Of a stretch of 64,000 nucleotides of DNA, positions 1-10,622 are shown piece after piece. The stretch comes from Pleurodeles waltl (Eukaryota > Chordata > Amphibia > Caudata > Salamandridae): contig NC_090444.1 in the NCBI RefSeq assembly GCF_031143425.1, positions 58,523,533 through 58,587,532 on the forward strand, read 5' to 3'. The notes beneath the pieces were generated by a model that saw nothing but the letters and a program-made list of their open reading frames with translations, had not been told where the DNA came from and searched no databases. Positions within the stretch are counted from its first letter, which is position 1, and every line of letters begins with the position of its first letter. Both the position numbers and the translations under genes were made by a program.

Positions 1-1649
1 CGTAATTTATGCATTGTGCTGATATGTTGTGGTTTAACCTTTTGCATTGCAGAGTTCAATCCTGAAAACTTATTTTAAATATTTTTACAAATACTGTTCC
101 TTTGCAATGTATTGCTGCAGGTTTTCAGAGTGTGTTAGGGTGTGGCCCCTTTCCAGGGTCTTCCAGAGACTTTCCCTGCAACATGCCTGGGCGTGGTTCT
201 GGGCTGGGCCTAGACTCTATAAAAGAGAGTCAGCCCAACTCCCAGTGCTCACTGTTCAGAGGTCCTGGTGCAGAGCAGCAGCTTCTTCCTGAGCTCCTTT
301 CCCGGCAGCCTATTTGGATCTTCCAGTCTTCTGCCCTCATCCTTCATTGGTGATCATTGTTCCAGGCGGTAAGACGGTGGTTGGACATTTCCTAACACCG
401 TTATTGAGAATTTTCATATTCTTGGTTTTTAATTCTTAAATGAATAACAGATTACTTGCGCGCTATCATTTTTGACATTTATATGGTGGTTTGCAAATAG
501 GCAGGATGCGCAATTTATTCCATAAAGGTTTGACTTCGTTATTCATTACGCGCTGCCATCTCTTGACAATTACGTGGTGGCTTAAGAATCGGCAAGACGC
601 GCGATTCGTTTTATGGTGTTTGGACATTGTTGTCCATTGCGCGCTGATATTTCTTGATATTTACATGATGTTTTACGAGTTGGCAAGACGTGCAACTCGT
701 TTCATGAGCATTTAACTTTGTTGTTCATTGCACGCTACCATTTCTTGACATTTACATGGTGGCTTAAGAATCAGTAAAAGAAGCACAATGTGTTTCATTG
801 TACTTTGATCTTGTTATTTATTGTGCGCTGTTAACCCTTGACATTTATATCGTGTTTTACGAATCAGCAAAAGGGCGATTCGATTAATGAGGATTTGACA
901 TTGATATTCATCGCATGTTACCATTTCTTGGTATTTTACATGGTAACACTCGAATTGGCAAGACGCACGATTCTCTCCTCGAGTTTAATTCATGTTGTTT
1001 ATTGTATGCTACTATTCTAAGATATTTAATATATAATTTTTGAGTTGACAAGTTATGTGATTTGTTTCCTGACTCCATATTGTGTTATTCATGGTGCACA
1101 ATCCTTTTAATGGTGTTTACTATATACATATATATATCTGCAATATTCGCAATTTGTGTTGAAACATTTTAAGAGTACACAGAAGGCCATAGTTTCTAGA
1201 TGCAATATTGTATGGTCCTAGTATACATTCTCAAAACAGGGTTTATATGACTGGTTTAAAATTTAGTCAGAATGTTTTTTCTGATTCTCATGTAAAGGAA
1301 AGTACTTGAATAAGAAAGTTTTCGTTTAATTCATCTTGATTCCCCTACAGGTATCCGGCCATCTTGAAACTTAGTCATTTTAAACTTAACTCTTAGATTG
1401 TTCATGTTTTCAGAGTGACTAGGCCTAGAATCATAGTTTAGTATTGATTTCAGGAGATATAATTTTCATATTGTGTGTTCTAACCTTTTTCTTACTACAG
1501 GTATCCTTCCCAGCCGTTCCCTTCCTAATCCCCTCTTTCCCTCTTGAACTCTCTCAGTCTCTGTGATTTATCTATCAGAGTCTTGGAGCTGTTCAGTGGT
1601 GTACGTGTTGTGAACGTGCACAGACCCCGAGGATCTGGTGACTCTGACA
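1..1649 (+). repeat. Chromovirus 3' LTR, copy A (5' end outside window)
   Basis: By alignment with 16553-18242 this is a 3' LTR that lacks its first bases. TATAAAA lies at 218-224. A 91-bp repeat array fills about 450-1020, and a short TA tract lies near 1126-1140. The LTR ends in CTGACA at 1649 and is followed by the target duplication CCTTG at 1650-1654. It carries a G-to-T change near 1600 not seen in the other 3' LTR copies. Confidence 0.9.
450..1020 (+). repeat. Array of about six 91-bp repeats with hairpins inside the LTR
   Basis: Units begin with a GCGCTNNNATTTCTTGACATTTA-like segment near 458, 549, 639, 730, 823, 911 and 1003, a spacing of 88-93 bp. Most units contain a short inverted repeat around the loop GCAAGACGYG: 586-591 with 602-607, 675-682 with 693-700 (8 bp perfect), 860-865 with 877-882, and 952-957 with 968-973 (one G-U). 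Stem bases change in pairs between units. The array lies downstream of the TATA box, so it would be in the RNA leader. The same array recurs in every LTR copy, at about 10850-11420, 17045-17615, 27435-28005 and 33620-34190. Confidence 0.8.
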
Positions 1650-1967
1650 CCTTGTTCTTAAGACCATGTGAAAGCAAATGTGCTGTGAGCGGCTGTCTCA
1701 TATTAAGAGCTATTTGTATTACCTGGGGATTCGCTATGAGAAAAACAGCGTTGGTTCAGAGAAAGCACACCAAAACGGGGTCTTTCCTTTTAAGGTTCAA
1801 GCTTGAACAACCATCCGCTATATTTAGGGTTACCTATATCGCGGTGGTGGAAGTCCTCAGTGCCACGGACGTCTCTGTTAAAGGAACTGAGGGATCATTA
1901 TAACATATTAGACCGAGAGAGACTGGTGGACCCGAAAATTAGAGCCGGACCAATCGTTGGCAGCGCC
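1650..1967 (-). pseudogene. ERV gag start and leader, copy A
   Basis: This is the part of the minus-strand ERV that lies on the far side of the chromovirus insertion. An ATG at 1701-1699 opens a frame that runs to the insertion point. In the complete copies its codon phase matches the gag frame on the other side once the duplicated CCTTG is counted once. About 250 bases of untranslated leader separate it from the primer site. The remainder of this ERV copy lies to the left of the window. Confidence 0.65.
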
Positions 1968-1968
1968 A
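1951..1968 (-). promoter_or_regulatory. ERV primer binding site, copy A
   Basis: Directly after the LTR end (minus strand ...GTGACA) comes TGGCGCTGCCAACGATTG. It starts like the tRNA-Lys type of site (TGGCGCCCAACG) but with two extra bases after TGGCGC. Position and the first bases support the call; the tRNA assignment is tentative. Confidence 0.6.
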
Positions 1969-2953
1969 TGTCACGTAGGCTCTCATTATCCTAATGAGAC
2001 TACTGGATTTTTGGGCAGCAAGATCGTTCACAGTGTGGGGGACTAAGTCTAACCCACGGCGAAGGACCCTTGTCACCCCAAATCCGGGTTGAGCTCCGGC
2101 TAACTAGCAGTGCCTCATCTCTCAATTGGGCAATTGGACAATTGGGCAGCCGAGCACATGACATCTTAGTGCATCCCAGGGAAGCTGTGGTCACTCAGAT
2201 CCTAACCAGTTCTCTCATACACAGTGTGGTCTCATATATAAATGACAAAGGCAGTTTGAGTTTTAAAGATTGGTTTAATAAAACGACTGCATTTTAGATA
2301 ACAAGGCGTGAGCCGCAATAACCAGAACCATACAACACAGTAGGATTGAAATAGTAACGAGGAGAGTGAAACATAAGAATAACGCTATCATAGTGCAACT
2401 ATATTTACGTTCTCTCTTCTAAGTTCTATTTTGAGCACAGCATGTTAAGTTCTAAGCCTACCTTTCAGGTTCCCACGGGAGGACATCGACCCTCATACCT
2501 GAACAAAGGCCTGTGATCGGGATCAGCATCTGCAACAGGGCAGTCAGCGTCTAGTTTTGGGTTCCTGGTCGGAATCTCCCTCTTACGTGTACTGGGACTA
2601 GAAAGTGTTTTTATACTATTGATGTGAACTAACACCCCAATGTTCCTGCGTAAGAATGTGTACTGTCTACGAACCATAAAGACTAAACTTCTACCACGTC
2701 TATCGGCAATGTACCAGACTGTATCCTTGACTGAAGCACAGAGTGAGGAAGAATGTATTGTTTGCAAACTCAGTGCTGAAGTAAGCTAAAAAGTGTGATA
2801 GAAGGAAAATAAAACAAGACTGTGAAACTGGTTATTGTAAATTAACAGTGCGAGGCTAAATAAAATGCATCTAGGGCAAAGTGCACAGAGGCCTAACACG
2901 TTAAGCAAACGCGCATAAAGCTACATTAAAAATGGCTACACTACAAGGCTACA
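1969..2953 (-). repeat. ERV 5' LTR, copy A (985 bp)
   Basis: On the minus strand the segment begins TGTAGCCTTG (at 2953) and ends GTGACA (at 1969), the TG...CA ends expected of an LTR, and it abuts the primer site. A TATA-like TTATATATGAG lies on the minus strand near 2235-2245, exactly where copies A and B differ by 8 bp. No second LTR of this family is in the window, because the ERV 3' half was lost at the duplication junction, so the outer end is inferred. Confidence 0.6.
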
Positions 2954-2957
2954 TTGC

Positions 2958-3298
2958 TGTAGGAGGATGGCCTGGTTTGTAGTGGGTACCTTGGGTACTT
3001 ACACCTTATACCAGGTCCAGTTATCCCTAGGAGACATGCAAAGCTTATGCAACACCACTTATAGTTACACAATACTAATACACAAGTAAAGACAATACTC
3101 AGTGTTACCAAAAATAAAGGTATTTATTTGGTGACACAGTATCAACAATATCTTAGAGACAATACTCATTCTGCAGGTACGTATTATATGCAATATATAC
3201 AATAGACACCAAAATTAGACAAGTGCATAGTCATAGAACAATGCAAACAGTAGGAAATACTATAGAATGCAAAGGGAGAAAATAGGTCTAGGGACAAC
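2958..3298 (-). repeat. TGTAGGAGG-family LTR, outer segment, copy A
   Basis: This starts TGTAGGAGG four bases from the ERV LTR and matches 45624 onward and 46734 onward. It is the outer end of the 3' LTR whose complete form is seen in copy C (36120-41086). At 3299 it is interrupted by an inverted LTR of the same family. About 120 bp expected from the 46734 copy is missing at the interruption. Confidence 0.8.
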
Positions 3299-5515
3299 TG
3301 TAAGAAGGTAGCCTCTTTCTAGCCTTGCTGAGTATATGTTAGGGTGTTTTTACTGTCTCACTGGGATACTGCTAGCCAGGGCCCAGTGTTCATAGTGAAA
3401 ACCCTATGGGGGTCTGGGCAGCCCCGGCCCAGGAAAGCAGACCAAAGGACTTCCTCTGAGAGAGGGTGCTACACCCTCTCCCTTTGGAAATAGGTACGAA
3501 GGGCTGGGGAGCAGTAGCCTCCCCCAGCCTCTGGAAATGCTTTGATGGGCACAGATGGTGCCCATCTCTGCATAAGCCAGTCTACACCGGTTCAGGGATC
3601 CCCCAGCCGTGCTCTGGCGCGAAACTGGACAAAGGAAAGGGGAGTGACCACTCCCCTGACCAGTACCTCCCAAGGGAGGTGCCCAGAGCTCCTCCAGTGT
3701 GTCCCAGACCCCTGCCATCTTGAAAACAGAGGTGTTTGTGGCACACTGGACTGCTCTGAGTGGCAAGTGCCAGCAGGTGATGTCAGAGGCTCCTTCTGAT
3801 AGGCTCTTACCTCTCTTAGTAGCCAATCCTCCTTCCTAGGTAGCCAAACCTCCTTTTCTGGCTATTTAGGGTCTCTGCTTTGGGGATCTCACCAGATAAC
3901 GAATGCAAGAGCTCACCAGAGTTCCTCTGCATCTCCCTCTTCACCTTCTGCCAAAGGATCGACCGCTGACTGCTCAGGACACCGGCAAAACCGCAACAAT
4001 GTCGCAAGACGACTACTAGCAACCCTGTATCGCTTCATCCTGTCGGCTTTCTCGGCTGTTTCCAGGTGGTGCATGCTCTGGGGGTAGCCTGCCTCCTTCT
4101 TGCACCAGGAGCTCTGAAGAAATCTCCCGTGGGTCGACGGAATCTTCCCCCTGCAACCTCAGGCAACAAAAGACTGCATCACCGGTCCTCTGGGTACCTT
4201 CTCAGCATGACTAGCATGGTCCCTGGAACTCAGCAACTCTGTCCAAGTGACTGCCACATTCCAGTGACTCTTCAGTCAAAGTTTGGTGGAGGTAAGTCCT
4301 TGCCTCCCCACGCTAGACTGCATTGCTGGGTACCGCGTGATTTGCAGCTGCTCCGGCTCCTGTGCACTCTTCCCGGATTTCCTTCATGCACAGCCAAGCC
4401 AGGGTCCCCGACACTCTAACCTGCAGTGCACAACCTTCTGAGTTGTCCTCCGGCGTCGTGGGACTCCCTTTTGTGACTTTGGGTGGACTCCGGTTCACTT
4501 TTCTTCTAAGTGCCTGTTCAGGTACTTCTGCAGGTGCTGGCTGCTTCTTTGAGGGCTCCCTGACTTGCTGGGCACCCCCTCTGTCTCCTCATCCAAGTGG
4601 CGACATCCTGGTCCCTCCTGGGCCACAGCAGCATCCAAAAACCCTAACTGCGAACCTTGCAGCTAGCAAGGCTTGTTTGTGGTCTTTCTGCATGGGAATA
4701 CCTCTGCAAGCTTCATTACAATGTGGGACATCTATCCTCCAAAGGGGAAGTTCCTAGTCCTCTTCGTTCTTGCAGAACACCAAGCTTCCTTCACCTGGTG
4801 GCAGCTTCCTTGCACCCTCAGCTGGCATTTCCTGGGCTCCTGCCCACTCTCGACACTGTCGCAACTCTTGGACTTGGTCCCCTTGTCTTACAGGTACTCA
4901 GGTCTGTTGTTGCATTGCTGGTGTTTGTTCTCCTTGCAGATTCCCCCTATCACAACTTCTGTGCTCTCTGGGGGTAGTAGGTGTACTTTACACCCACCTT
5001 TCAGGGTCTTGGGGTGGGCTATTTTTCTAACCCTCACTGTTTTCTTACAGTCCCAGTGACCCTCTACAAGCTCACATAGGTTTGGCGTCCATTCGTGGTT
5101 CGCATTCCACTTTTGGAGTATATGGTTTGTGTTGCCCCCATACCTATGTGCTCCTATTGCAATCTACTGTAACTTTACATTGCTTGGTTTGTGTACATAT
5201 ATCTTGTGTATATATCCTATCCTCATACTGAGGGTACTCACTGAGATACTTTTGGCATATTGTCATAACAATAAAGTACCTTTATTTTTAGTATATCTGT
5301 GTATTGTGTTTTCTTATGATATTGTGCATATGACACCAGTGGTATAGTAGGAGCTTTACATGTCTCCTAGTGCAGCCTAAGCTGCTTTGCCATAGCTACC
5401 TTCTATCAGCCTAAGCTGCTAGAAACACCTCTTCTACACTAATAAGGGATAACTGGACCTGGCACAAGGTGTAAGTTCCTCTGGTACCCACTACAAGCCA
5501 GGCCAGCCTCCTACA
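3299..5515 (+). repeat. Nested solo LTR, inverted, copy A
   Basis: This is a whole LTR of the TGTAGGAGG family in the opposite orientation to its host LTR. It begins TGTAAGAAGGTAGCC (compare the reverse complement of 55040-55087) and ends GCCAGCCTCCTACA. Sense features are a TATA-like CTATTTAGGG near 3864 and AATAAA near 5270. No internal region or second LTR is present, so it is a solo LTR. Flanks GACAAC and ATACC do not form a clear duplication. Short ORFs of up to about 140 codons inside it look fortuitous. Confidence 0.75.
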
Positions 5516-6399
5516 ATACCCCACCCCAAGACCCTGGAAAGTAGGAGTGAAGTACTACTATTTCCCCAGAAACACACTAAAGTCGTGATAAAGGATTTTG
5601 CAAGGATCACAACAGACTGCAAAGCACTGAGGATGGATTCCTGGACCTGAGGACCTGCGAAGGAAGGGGACCAAGTCCAAGAGTCGCAAAAGTGTCCAGG
5701 GGGGCAGGAGCCCACTAAACCACGGATGAAGGTGCAAAATGGCTGCCTCTGGTTGGGAGAAGCTGCAGGTTTTGCAACAACGAAAGGAGGTAGGAAGTTC
5801 CACGGCGTGCTGGAGGATGCAGAGTTGTTTCCTTGGCAAAATACTGCATACAAGCCTTGCTAGCTGCAAAAGTCACTGTTGGAGAAAAAGGTTGCTGCCT
5901 GGGCCCAGGAAGGACCAGGATGTTGCCACTTGGGAGAGGAGACAGAGGGGGCCATCAGCAACGTAGAGAGCCCACACACAACAAGGAAAAACCCACAGAA
6001 GTCCTTGAACATGGGTTAAAGAAGACTGAACATGGCAGTCATCTCAACACTGCAAAGAGAGGTCCCACGACACAGGAGATCACCTCAAGGAGCTGAGCAT
6101 CACAGGACGGAGTGCTGGGGACCTAGGCTCAGCTGTTCTTGCAGGATTTCTTGGAAATGTGCACATAAGCCCTTGTAGCTGCAGAACATTCGGTGCACAG
6201 GATTACTGCCTGGAAAGGGGAGGCAAGGACTTACCTCCTCCAAATTTGGACAGAGGGACCACTGGACGCTCTGGGTCACTTGGGTCCACCACCTGTGTTC
6301 CAAGGGCCATGCTTGTCAGGATGAGAGGGGTCCCAGAGTACCGGTGACGCTGAAGTTTGGTGCCTGCTGGAGCAGGGGGAAGATTCCATTGACCCACAG
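5516..6399 (-). repeat. TGTAGGAGG-family LTR, middle segment, copy A
   Basis: This resumes the host LTR after the nested copy and matches 47250-48150 in sequence order. It stops at the duplication junction, whereas the equivalent in copy C continues to 41086. Confidence 0.8.
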
Positions 6400-6416
6400 A
6401 CACAGACCCACAGACA
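6391..6416. other. Duplication junction A/B
   Basis: LTR sequence up to GACCCACAG (6391-6399) is identical to 39553-39561. Beyond that, copy C continues as LTR while this copy enters ERV integrase. The joint contains ACCCACAGACA twice, 14 bases apart (6392 and 6406), a short templated-looking duplication. ERV-coding similarity resumes by about 6417. Confidence 0.85.
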
Positions 6417-9140
6417 GATGTCACAACAAAGGGCATACTGCTTAGTCTCTTTATAGAGACCAGGCCACCAGTAACGGGCCTGTAATAGCGAAATAGTGGC
6501 GGCCACGCCAGCATGTGCAGATGCCACTCCCTCATGCACTGCATTAATCAATTGTGGTCTTACAACTTTATTGGGGATCTCGCGTATGCCTACACTAGGT
6601 ATTTTAACCTCAGCGTTGAGCAGACTTCCCTTGAAGTATTGATATTTATCAGGAAATCCTTTAGGATAGGGTGTGCCATCAACCATAGCTTTTATGGCAG
6701 CCATAATGTCTGTGTCTGGTTTGGAACTCGAACGAGTCACTGCGGCCACAGTGGCAACTGCCACTGCCGACTTTGCGGCTTTATCAGCCAAATTATTCCC
6801 AGCAACGTGTGTTCCAACGCGCTGGTGTCCAAGAGTATGTACAACATGGACTTTGGGTAGCGTCTCGTTCAGGTCTGCTACCTTCCCCCACAGTAGTCTG
6901 TGTTTTATGGTGTTACCTTTTGAATCTCCAAACCCATTCAAGCGCCAGTAATGTAGGTATTCATTAAAAGACTGGACACAATAATACGAATCACAAACAA
7001 TCAGTGTGAACTGTGTCGGATCTGTATGCTCGAATGCCATCAATAGAGCTTTCAGCTCAGCCAATTGTGCCGTACAATCCCCTAAGGTTTGTGTATAAGT
7101 ATGTTGGGGGAAGAATTTCTCCCCCTCCATATGGCCGCTCACTACTGCACACACAGCAGAATATTGGTGTTTTGTTCCCACCGCCGGTTGCGCAGAGCCA
7201 TCGGTGTAGATGACTACTTGATATTGATCAATAGGCAATGTGTCAGAGGGAACACGATATTCAACTTCATATTGCAGGAATTCCTGAGTTTGTAACTTTG
7301 GGTCAAAAATGTAATCTACATCAGTGGCTGTTAAAGACGTAGCCCATTGTATCCATCACGGGTGTGGTGCTTTTGCGTTAGGAACGCTCGTTTTTGTAAC
7401 AGCCTCCAGGGCCGGAATAGGGGAAACGACTATAATGCATTTACCCTGGGCAAGATGTCGTTCCTTAACAACAGCCATCTGTACAGCAGTGAGAATTTTC
7501 TCTGTTGGTGCGAATCGTTGTTCAGCAGCCGAATACAAGTGGGACTTGTATCCAATCGGGACTGTCTCACCTTCATTGAATGTGACATACGTAAACCCAA
7601 TGGCCCCAGCTATCACCCTGATGACCAAATGTGTCTTATTGTCCCGTGTATGTAAATGTTTTGCAGCTAGGAGATCTGCTTGTAACTCACGAAGAGTATG
7701 TGTATGTTCAATTGCCCAGAATTTGCTGGAAAAATCAGGACGGATTAACTTGTATAAAGGTTTTATGCGTGTAGCATAATCAGGAATGTATGTTCTGCCA
7801 AAATTTAGAAAGCCCAACAATGATTGGAGTTTCTTAATCTTATTAGGTGGTTGTAATTGTGCAAAATTTTCAAAAAATGGTGGCGCTAGGCTCTTACCTT
7901 CATTCGACAGCTCATATCCCATGAATATGACGCTGAGGAAGGCAATTTTAGATTTTTTTAAGTTACATTTGTAGCCTATTTTGGCAAACCCTACAACAAT
8001 GCGGGCTACCCGTCTTAAATGCTGTAGTAACTCGTCATCCTTGAGATATATATCATCTACATATGACAATGCTTCAGAGTCCAACTCGTGTAAAACCGCA
8101 GTCACACGAGCCGCAAACAGTCCCGGGCTATTCTTATACCCCTGAGGCAAACAACAGAACTTTTTCTGGGAACCTAACACGCTAAAGCTTGTCAAATCCC
8201 TGCTTTCGGGTGCTATATTCTGGCAGAAGAATCCATTTGAGATGTCTAAAGTCGTCTTATATTTTTTACGCACAATGTTGTTCATCAGTGGGGCGCTATT
8301 TGAATTTTGTATAGCATATGTACGTGTCTGTCCTTTTAAATGTCTGTAGTCTAAGACTATTCTATATGAATGGTCCGTTTTAGCTACAGGGAATAAGGGA
8401 TTATTCATCGGTGAGACACAGGGTTCAATTACCCCCTGGTATTCCAGTTGTGTAAGTATTTCCCTCACTGGTGCCCTTGCTTCATGTTTTATTGGATACT
8501 GCGGTTGTGGCTGAGGTTCACCTTTAATCGGAATTACACGATATGGAGAATCTCTATCCCACCCTATGTGATTTCTATATAAGGCAGGTGCCTGTGCTAG
8601 AGCCCACTTGATGCAATAGGACTCTGCGAGTTCCCCTGGAACAAGTGGTAAGAACGAAGGTTTAATAACCTCCTCCCCAACTGGGCAGGTGCGAACAAAG
8701 TGAGGCGGCCAATCCTGTGCAGCCAGCAAAATGTCATATATCTTGACTACACGATCCCAAAAGATTGTGTTTATAGTGCGTTCAATGTCTCCTTCCAATT
8801 GTAAAGTCACTGTATACACCCTATCGGGTTCAGAGACACGCATATCTGCTGTTTCAAGTTGTATGAAGTCATCAGTTGCTTTCACCTCCAGATGCTCTAG
8901 AAGATTCCGGCGAACTATTGTGACCTCTGCCGCACTGTCTAGCAGTGCTAGTGCCCAAGTCTCTTCCTGTGTGGCATGTCTAACTGAGACTGCCGCCACC
9001 TTTTCCTTTTTAAACTGTTGTTTTTGTTGTATCGGTTTGTCTTCCTTCTTGACAGAAACCTCCGAAGAGCGTTGTGATTCTTGTCTTGGTTTCACGTACT
9101 CTGTTCTCCGTTCTGACCGCCCACCTCTCTCATTTCTCTT
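6400..9140 (-). pseudogene. pol: ERV pol (protease, RT, RNase H, start of integrase), copy B
   Basis: This is the pol region of an endogenous retrovirus. Read on the minus strand, its frame follows gag after one in-frame stop and is the same frame, as in gamma/epsilon-type viruses that use stop-codon readthrough. Protease has LLDSAAEVTIV near 8950, DSA in place of the usual D-T/S-G. RT shows LPQGYKNSP and the active-site SYVDDI (about 8070). A TGA at 7356-7358 separates RT from RNase H in the same frame. RNase H has YTDGSA (near 7200) and GN.LADKAAK (near 6790). Integrase keeps only the N-terminal zinc-binding part, ending at the CDIC cysteines (about 6417), where the duplication joint cuts it. 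The catalytic core, env and 3' LTR are absent. It is non-functional in every copy. Confidence 0.85.
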
Positions 9141-10331
9141 TTACGATGAGTCCTGAAAGGAACGAGATTGGCGTGTATCAGTATATTGATATCTATCAGG
9201 CGTCTTCAAATTATCCCTATTTCTGAGATAATACCTATTCTGCGGGGTCTCAGTACGCGGCGATTCTCCCCTTTCTTTTTCAGGTGTCTGTTGTTTTTTC
9301 TCCCAGTGCTTCTTATTACCCTCAGGTTGCTGTTTAGCATTTTCTTTACTAATTTTCCCTTGAAACTGTGTTTTTTGCGGTCTAGCCCCTAGGCTATCTC
9401 GACCGATACTGGAATATGTTTCTGCTATTATTTTAGGCAGTTCCCGCTCCTGTTCTAGTTGCGGGACGTCACGAAGACGCATACGCACCGCAAGTACAAC
9501 TGCCTCCCCTTTAAGATTACTTAGTATTATTGAAGAAACCGTGACAAAGTTGCCCATCAGTTGCATTCCTAAATCTAGGGCTGGGGCAGCCCCGTATTCA
9601 TCCTGAATCTGTTTAAGCACTTCCGGTAGGTTGCCCAAGGTCGATGTACGCGTGCCGTTGTATAGAGCGTGGCAAACACCGTGCCCCATGTATTACAATG
9701 TTCCACTGTGGGAACCATGCCAAATGGTAAACACATAGTTAATATTCTATGTTTGTTTAGAGGTCCCGTATGGGGAAATACCGCCTCCAAAATATTAATT
9801 TTCTGTGCCAGCCAAAATGGAGTCTCCTCCCGTTTTGCTGGAACTTTACCCATGATAGAGTGTACAGTCACCGGGTTTATACCTGGTTCTACTGCATGTG
9901 GTTGTGCTGGAGCAGCACGCGCTGGGTTTGTATTTAGTGTCTGCATCACAAATTGTACTAAGCGTCTATATGTAGCCGTTAAGTCTGTATATAAACGACA
10001 AACTTCAGCCACCGGCATATTTGCAACCGCAGGATGTGGTGTATATGTGGCCAATAAAGGCCAGGTTGGACCATCATTACTCAGTGGACCTAACCTTACT
10101 GGCAATATTGTATGGGGTAGGGTGCCATCAAGCCAATTATTATGTTCTTGATAAGATAGAGTCATCTCTAGGTATGCGTACGCCCTGTACTGACCAGGCG
10201 CGTTCGCAACCGTATATGTGTGAAATTTATTTGTATTCCCATCAACTACTGGAAACGTGACCCAGGAGTAGAAAAGTTCTGTTCTATAGGCTGCATGGGC
10301 GGCCACCACAAACGTGACTGGACCACCCTTG
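9141..10331 (-). pseudogene. gag: ERV gag, main part, copy B
   Basis: This gag-like polyprotein lies upstream of and in the same orientation as the ERV pol. Two overlapping frames cover it, 10369-9575 and 9689-9141, so one frameshift lies near 9660-9690. The first part carries tryptophan- and proline-rich matrix/capsid-like sequence. The last part is very rich in K, E, Q, R and P and ends in a TAA directly before pol. I find no CCHC zinc knuckle, which is unusual for orthoretroviral gag. Its 5' end is split off by the chromovirus at 10332 and continues at 18243-18294. Confidence 0.7.
10327..10331. repeat. Target-site duplication of the chromovirus, left (CCTTG)
   Basis: CCTTG lies directly before TGTCGACACC (start of the 5' LTR) and again at 18243-18247 directly after the 3' LTR. 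Five bases is the usual duplication length for Ty3/gypsy integrases. The same pair occurs in copy C at 26912-26916 and 34820-34824. It proves that the two LTRs belong to one insertion into the ERV gag. Confidence 0.88.
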
Positions 10332-10615
10332 TGTCGACACCAGAGCAGTACGCGCTCTATTGGCGACAAAAATGCAAAAACCCAGCACTCTCAAAACAAC
10401 GTAATTTATGCATTGTGCTGATATGTTGTGGTTTAACCTTTTGCATTGCAGAGTTCAATCCTGAAAACTTATTTTTAATATGTTTACAAATACTGTTAAT
10501 TGCAATGTATTGCTTCAGGTTTTCAGAGTGTGTTAGGGTGTGGCCCCTTTCCAGGGCCTTCCAGAGACTTTCCCTGCAACATGCCTAGGCGTGGTTCTGG
10601 GCTGGGCCAAGACTC

Positions 10616-10622
10616 TATAAAA
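10616..10622 (+). promoter_or_regulatory. TATA box and RNA start of the chromovirus LTR, copy B
   Basis: TATAAAA lies in CTCTATAAAAGAGAG. A start about 29 bases downstream would be G10645, which is also the first base that can pair with the primer site at 12111. Equivalent boxes lie at 218, 16813, 27201 and 33388. Confidence 0.75.

Larger units (their letters stand above)
1..6399. repeat. Tandem segmental unit, copy A (right-hand part only)
   Basis: This stretch aligns base for base with 16596-22984 and 33171-39561, apart from scattered substitutions and small indels. The window opens inside the 3' LTR of the chromovirus, so the left part of this copy lies outside. Copy A carries 8 extra bases near 2245 that copies B and C lack. 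It ends at 6399, where the long LTR is joined to the ERV of the next unit. Confidence 0.93.

Noticed and set aside
1125..1140. Short TA tract as an independent feature
   Set aside because: It is the short allele of the LTR microsatellite and needs no separate entry.
3404..3826. 140-codon ORF and other 80-130-codon ORFs in the long LTR
   Set aside because: They lie in GC-rich LTR sequence, overlap in several frames, show no domain and recur only as part of the LTR.
2958..5515. A 2.56-kb DNA transposon with TGTAGGAGG terminal inverted repeats
   Set aside because: The same sequence forms LTRs next to pol and gag at 41086 and 45624, and its two ends differ (TGTAGGAGG and TTTCCTACA). The inverted ends come from a solo LTR nested in reverse.
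6276..6420. ERV integrase/env continuing left of 6417
   Set aside because: The open frame continues by chance into LTR sequence (Cys/Trp/Val-rich), and alignment to copy C shows that sequence is LTR.
10373..10384. Chromovirus LTR start at TGCAAAAACC
   Set aside because: Obvious identity begins here, but the polypurine tract at 16538-16550 and the CCTTG duplication both place the start 41 bases (5' LTR) or 16 bases (3' LTR) earlier, at TGTCRACACC.
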